A stretch of 64,000 nucleotides of DNA from JAUVXJ01 sp964433755 (lineage in GTDB: Bacteria > Chloroflexota > Anaerolineae > UBA7937 > B3-Chlor), in assembly GCA_964433755.1 (NCBI GenBank), contig CAYSSR010000001.1, positions 868,001-932,000 on the forward strand. Reading direction: 5' to 3'. Positions 60,479-64,000 of the stretch are shown piece after piece (position 1 is the first letter of the stretch; the number at the start of each line of letters is the position of its first letter). The notes below the pieces were generated by a model. It was given only the letters and a program-made list of their open reading frames with translations. It did no database searches and was not told the DNA's origin. Made by a program: the position numbers and the translations under genes.

Positions 60479-61453
60479 GTGAAACAGAGGTGGATACTGC
60501 TGGCAGCGAGCGTGATCGTGTTGTTCGTGGTGGCTCCCGCGGCGGTGCTATCTCAGGAGGGGGAGCTGGCTGGGTGTGGGACTGCGGTCGTTGACGGCGT
60601 CGTGCACCCCGCCGAATGGGCGGACGCCGTAAAGCTGAGGATGAACGGACTCTTCGCGGAGCCTTACTGGATCATTTGGTGGTGGGACGCCGGTGGGGAG
60701 GGGTCGACCTTGCACGATCACGCCACCGTGAGCCAGGACGGGGACTGGGACACCAAGGGCTGGTTGTACCTGATGAACGACGACCGCTATCTCTACGTGG
60801 CCTCGACCATGAACATGGGCGAGGAGCATCCTGACTGGTGGTTCTCGTCGTTTCGCGTGGGCTTCACGGATCAGCCATGTGGATCGCCTCGGAAGTGGGT
60901 AGACGACAAGTACGCAGCCGGGTTGTGTTCGGAAGACCCCGATGAAGGGTACTTCTACGCCGAGGAGTGGGTGTGGGATGGTGAGCCTGACAGCTACGGA
61001 CCAGCGTTCCTGCCCGCCGCCGAGGAGGACGACTGGTATGGCTGCGACGATTGGTCGGCTGATCCTGGTGTCGCAGCCGCCATGGGACAGAACAGCGTGG
61101 CCTGGGAGATGCGCATAGACCTGGAGAGCTCTCGCCTCAGTTGTGTCGACCCTGCCGCGGGCAACTGCTTCCGCTTCTACGTTGACATAGACGAGGCCTT
61201 CTGCCCTGCGGAGGACGGCGAGCAGTGTGCCGAACCGTACGACGGCGGAGCAGAATGGGAGGCTGGCTGGGCCGAATGGCCTCCGTTCGGATACGAGGGC
61301 TGGGAAGGCCCGGACTCCTTCGGCACGCTGTGCCTGAACCCTTGTGAGGTCGAAGAAGAGGAGTTCGTGCCCGAGCTAGGCACGATCGCCCTGTTGGGCA
61401 GCGGGCTGGCCGGGCTGGCAGGCTACGCTGGTCTTCGGCTGAAGAAGAGATGA
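60479..61453 (+). CDS. Secreted CBM9/DOMON-like protein with PEP-CTERM-like tail
   Basis: 324 residues. Signal peptide VKQRWILLAASVIVLFVVAP. The mature domain opens with VVDGVVHPAEWADAVKLRM and continues with WLYLMNDDRYLYVASTMNM, the pattern of CBM9/DOMON-like ligand-binding modules; it is very acidic and rich in Trp and Cys. The C-terminal tail FVPELGTIALLGSGLAGLAG then LRLKKR matches the tail of the protein at 58161, but with PEL in place of PEP. Start GTG 60479 has GGGAGG 7 nt upstream; ATG 60455 is possible. A strong terminator follows. Both proteins are probably exported and processed by the same sorting enzyme. Confidence 0.82.
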   Translation: MKQRWILLAASVIVLFVVAPAAVLSQEGELAGCGTAVVDGVVHPAEWADAVKLRMNGLFAEPYWIIWWWDAGGEGSTLHDHATVSQDGDWDTKGWLYLMNDDRYLYVASTMNMGEEHPDWWFSSFRVGFTDQPCGSPRKWVDDKYAAGLCSEDPDEGYFYAEEWVWDGEPDSYGPAFLPAAEEDDWYGCDDWSADPGVAAAMGQNSVAWEMRIDLESSRLSCVDPAAGNCFRFYVDIDEAFCPAEDGEQCAEPYDGGAEWEAGWAEWPPFGYEGWEGPDSFGTLCLNPCEVEEEEFVPELGTIALLGSGLAGLAGYAGLRLKKR

Positions 61454-61478
61454 CGGAGACCGACTACTGACAACAGCG

Positions 61479-61509
61479 AAAGGGGCTATCCACTGCGGAT
61501 AGCCCCTTT
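61479..61509. terminator. Bidirectional intrinsic terminator
   Basis: Perfect 13-bp stem AAAGGGGCTATCC / GGATAGCCCCTTT with loop ACTGC. Placed between convergent genes, so it can serve both strands. Confidence 0.92.
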
Positions 61510-61551
61510 GTTGTGTCCTGATACCTCGACGCCGCTTGCCTGTTGCCCTCC

Positions 61552-62487
61552 CTAGGTGTGGACAGGCGACAGCCAGGACCTGTACTTGGAGTTCTTTCCC
61601 CTGATCACGTTCTCGTACTCGGTCTGCAACTGCGCGGTCAGCGGCCCCACTTGGCCCTCGCCCACCTGAAACTTGTCCACCGAGAACATGGGCGTGATCT
61701 CGAAGGCACTGCCGCAGTAGAAGATTTCGTCGGCGATGTATAGTTCCGTGCGGTCCACCTCTCGCTCCACCACCGGCACCGACATCTCGTCCCGGAAGAG
61801 CTGGATCAGGGTGGTCCTGGTGATGCTCTCCAGGATGCCTCCCGTCACCGGTGGGGTGATGGCAGTCCCATCGCGCACCAGGAACACGCACGCGCCGGGA
61901 CCCTCGGCCACCTTGCCCAACTCATTCAGCAGAATGGCGCCATCGTAGCCGTCTTCCACCGCCTGCGCGTTAGCCAGCCTTCCGTTCTGGTAGTTGGCAG
62001 CCGCCTTGATCCGGGGCGGCATGTCCCGATCGGAGATGCGCGTCCAGGAGCTGACGCAGGTGTGGATGCCATTGTCGGTGCCCAGGGTCGACTTTCGCGG
62101 GCCCGCCAGCACGTAGGCTCCCACGTCCACCAGGTCGGGCTTGTGGGCGAAGAACTTCTTGCTGTGGCCGAAGTACACGGTAGGCCGGATGTGTACGTCC
62201 TCCCGCAGCTCGTTCTTCACCAGTAGCTCCACACAGACTTCCCTAATCTCCTCGAGGGGGCGCTGGAGCGTCATGCGCATCATCCTCATGGACTGGGCCA
62301 GCCGCTTGAGATGTCCCTCCAGCCTGAAGACGTACAACTGCTCCTCCTGATCGTTCCAGTACGCCCGCAAGCCCTCGAAGACTGAGCTACCGAATGCCAC
62401 AGCCTCCGTGGCTACGTGGATCTTCGCGTCCTCCCAGGGGACGTACTCACCATTCATCCAGATGTACTTTGGGTGTTCTCCCGCCAT
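61552..62487 (-). CDS. ilvE: Branched-chain amino acid aminotransferase
   Basis: 311-residue PLP enzyme of fold type IV that transaminates leucine, isoleucine and valine with 2-oxoglutarate. N-terminus IWMNGEYVPWEDAKIHVATEAVAFGSSVFEGLRAY, PLP Lys in RIKAAANYQNGRLANAQA, AEGPGACVFLVRDG, and GILESITRTTLIQL are typical; the end DEIFYCGSAFEITPMFSVD closes the site. ATG 62487 has AAAGGAG 8 nt upstream. It stands alone on this strand, next to rpoN in divergent orientation, with the terminator at 61479 marking its end. No other branched-chain pathway gene is nearby. Confidence 0.95.
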   Translation of the reverse strand: MAGEHPKYIWMNGEYVPWEDAKIHVATEAVAFGSSVFEGLRAYWNDQEEQLYVFRLEGHLKRLAQSMRMMRMTLQRPLEEIREVCVELLVKNELREDVHIRPTVYFGHSKKFFAHKPDLVDVGAYVLAGPRKSTLGTDNGIHTCVSSWTRISDRDMPPRIKAAANYQNGRLANAQAVEDGYDGAILLNELGKVAEGPGACVFLVRDGTAITPPVTGGILESITRTTLIQLFRDEMSVPVVEREVDRTELYIADEIFYCGSAFEITPMFSVDKFQVGEGQVGPLTAQLQTEYENVIRGKNSKYRSWLSPVHT

Positions 62488-62649
62488 GGCACCACTCCTT
62501 TCCTTTGGTCAATGATCCCACTATCCGCGCAAAGATGCAAGCTCGATGGGGGGCTGGATGCGGGACCTTTCGCGGTTGGGGCGCACCCTTGTCTGTTCCC
62601 CGCCTGGCGTGCAGGGTCGTGGCGGCTGCTGCTACTGAATTCTCCGCAC

Positions 62650-62679
62650 TTGACAACGCTCATCAGGGTGTGATATAAG
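62650..62679 (+). promoter_or_regulatory. Promoter candidate 1 for rpoN
   Basis: TTGACA (62650-62655), 18 nt, TATAAG (62674-62679). Confidence 0.6.
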
Positions 62680-62741
62680 GAGATTGTGCCGTTCTGACGG
62701 GTGGACGCGGGGTTTTCCGTGAGAGTTTGGTGAGACCTGCG

Positions 62742-62750
62742 TGGTATAAT
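62742..62750 (+). promoter_or_regulatory. Promoter candidate 2 for rpoN, extended -10
   Basis: TGG-TATAAT (62742-62750), a strong extended -10 with no recognisable -35, about 100 nt upstream of the rpoN start. Confidence 0.6.
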
Positions 62751-62850
62751 GGGCGAGAATGTGTAGGATTTCGCATTCTCAGTCTTCCGACGCATGCTGA
62801 GTGTGTGATCTTGCGTCGGCGTGAGAGCAGCTTCGTGGGGTTTGTGCGGA

Positions 62851-64000
62851 ATGAGCCTTGGGGTTGGGGTTTCACCAGCAGTCAAGCCAAAGACCACACC
62901 CAAGATGGTGATCCTCAGCCGGCTGCTGGAGCTGCCTTCGGCCGAGATGGAGCAGGCCCTTCGCCAGGAACTGGCGGAGAATCCCGCACTTCAGGTGGCT
63001 GAGTCGGGCTACTGCGAGAACTGCGGCGCCACCTACTCTGGCTCCTTCTGTCCGCACTGCCAGGGCACTGTGAGGGCCAGGACCCGGGCGGAGTCAGTGG
63101 ATGAGTCGTATCCCACTAGCTCCGTGGACTGGGGCGACGACGAGTGGGACCCTTTCTCCACGGTGGCGACACCCTGGTCGATTCGCGATCACCTCCTCTG
63201 GCAAGTGTCTCCTCTGGTCTCGGACTCCGAGCTCGAGATCGTCTCTCTTCTCGTGGAGAATCTGGATCACCGCGGCCTTCTGGACTGCGACCTCGAGAGC
63301 ATCGCCCGCACCGTTGACGCCTCTGTGGAAGAGGTGGAACACGTCCTGTCGGTGATGCAGAGGCAGGACCCCGTCGGGATCGGGGCCAGAACGGTCGAGG
63401 AGAGCCTGTTGATCCAGTTGGAGAGCCTGGAAGAGGGCGCCGACGTCGCGCTGCTCTGCGAGCGCCTGGTCCTCGAACACTGGGAGTCGTTGTGCAAGGA
63501 CCGGCTGGACAAGATCGCGAAGAGCTTGCAGGTGGAAGTAGAAGACGTGCGGCGGGCGCGTGATTTCATCCGGCGCCATCTTCATCCCTACCCCATCAGC
63601 GCCTGTGCCCAGTCCCCAGCCTACGCCGAGCGGCCGGTCGATGCTCAGTACCTGCGGCCGGACGTTATCATCACCGTGCGCGGCCCTGCGGGTGAGGAGG
63701 AGTTCGACATACGCTTCCCCGAGCAGGGGCGTTTTCGTCTGGACCTGGACCAGACGTACCGGGAGCTCTGTGAGGTCTTCGACGCCGGGGCAGGGCAGGG
63801 GGATGAGCGGGGGCAGGAGCACGTGCGGCAGTACGTGGCGAGGGGACAGCTCTTCATCTCCGGCTGGGAGGAGCGGTGGCGGACGCTTCGCAAGGTGGTG
63901 CAGGGGTTGGTGGAGTTCCAGAGGGAGTTTCTGCTCCATGACGAAAGGGCTCTCCGCCCTCTGACCCGGGCTCGGCTAGCTGAGATGCTGGACCTCCACG
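62851..64000 (+). CDS. rpoN: RNA polymerase sigma-54 factor, N-terminal part (runs off window)
   Basis: Frame open from ATG 62851 to the window end (383 codons, no stop). Region I is recognisable: PKMVILSRLLELPSAEMEQALRQELAENPALQV matches the sigma-54 activator-interacting helix with its E-NP-L end. A zinc ribbon (Cys55, Cys58, Cys67, Cys70: CENCG...CPHC) and an acidic linker follow. The core-binding domain then reads IRDHLLWQVSPLVSDSELEIVSLLVENLDHRGLLD and VLSVMQRQDPVGIGARTVEESLLIQLE, the RpoN hallmarks. The DNA-binding RpoN box would lie beyond base 64000. GTGGGG about 10 nt upstream is a weak ribosome site. Sigma-54 needs an AAA+ activator; none is in the window. Confidence 0.9.
   Translation, partial: MSLGVGVSPAVKPKTTPKMVILSRLLELPSAEMEQALRQELAENPALQVAESGYCENCGATYSGSFCPHCQGTVRARTRAESVDESYPTSSVDWGDDEWDPFSTVATPWSIRDHLLWQVSPLVSDSELEIVSLLVENLDHRGLLDCDLESIARTVDASVEEVEHVLSVMQRQDPVGIGARTVEESLLIQLESLEEGADVALLCERLVLEHWESLCKDRLDKIAKSLQVEVEDVRRARDFIRRHLHPYPISACAQSPAYAERPVDAQYLRPDVIITVRGPAGEEEFDIRFPEQGRFRLDLDQTYRELCEVFDAGAGQGDERGQEHVRQYVARGQLFISGWEERWRTLRKVVQGLVEFQREFLLHDERALRPLTRARLAEMLDLH

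Larger units (their letters stand above)
62488..62850. other. Divergent intergenic region with rpoN promoters
   Basis: 363 nt between ilvE (-) and rpoN (+). It contains two rightward promoter candidates (62650-62679 and 62742-62750). No leftward promoter was confidently found. Confidence 0.55.

Overview
The window is a GC-rich bacterial chromosome segment. It most likely comes from an anaerobic Chloroflexota (Anaerolineae-like) organism. That placement is inferred from the tetrahydrofolate-type Wood-Ljungdahl gene set, the REP palindromes that read VGAGLRPAP inside genes, the PEP-CTERM-like secreted proteins, the LuxR-Kelch receptor and the zinc-ribbon sigma-54. No 16S gene is present to confirm it.

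Layout. 1-12.1 kb (+) is DNA maintenance: the 3' end of topA, a XerC/D recombinase, an Xaa-Pro peptidase, a REP-associated transposase with its palindromes and a 224-bp tandem duplication, then a tight operon of a degenerate SF1 helicase-like protein, an active UvrD-type helicase, a Cas4/AddB-like Fe-S nuclease and RecJ. 12.4-20.9 kb (+) is a membrane protein of unknown function, an orphan 2-oxoacid dehydrogenase E2, adenine deaminase, endonuclease IV, CoA-disulfide reductase and an acyl-CoA synthetase.

21.0-46.4 kb (-) is the centrepiece: 20 consecutive leftward genes headed by a consensus sigma-70 promoter (46585-46613). They encode formate-THF ligase, a small HMA-like protein, CODH (CooS), acetyl-CoA synthase (AcsB), both corrinoid protein subunits (AcsD, AcsC), methyltransferase AcsE, a 1490-residue HdrA/GltD/HdrA fusion, an MvhD-family subunit, MetV, a [NiFe] hydrogenase without a Tat signal, a histidine kinase, a second MetF, two response regulators, MetV, MetF, FolD and a hydrogenase maturation protease. 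The MvhD subunit reads through an in-frame UGA with a SECIS-like hairpin 15 nt later, so it is very probably a selenoprotein. Together the genes could carry formate and CO2/CO to acetyl-CoA, with H2 oxidised by the hydrogenase and electrons split by the HdrA-MvhD module toward MetV/MetF. Formate dehydrogenase, CooC and Sec-insertion genes are not in the window.

46.8-51.6 kb holds a DUF559-like endonuclease and UvsE (-), then an AAA+ ATPase and a membrane-tethered LuxR-Kelch protein (+). A tRNA-Lys(CUU) with its own promoter and terminator lies at 51.8 kb. 52.1-57.3 kb is a leftward block of poorly known membrane, lipoprotein and cytosolic proteins that looks accessory. 58.1-61.5 kb carries two secreted proteins with near-identical PEP-CTERM-like tails around a divergent TPR protein. 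The right end has IlvE (-) and the first 383 codons of RpoN (+), which runs off the window.

Coordinates of starts were chosen from ribosome binding sites, overlaps and family length. Family assignments come from motifs read by eye, with no database search.
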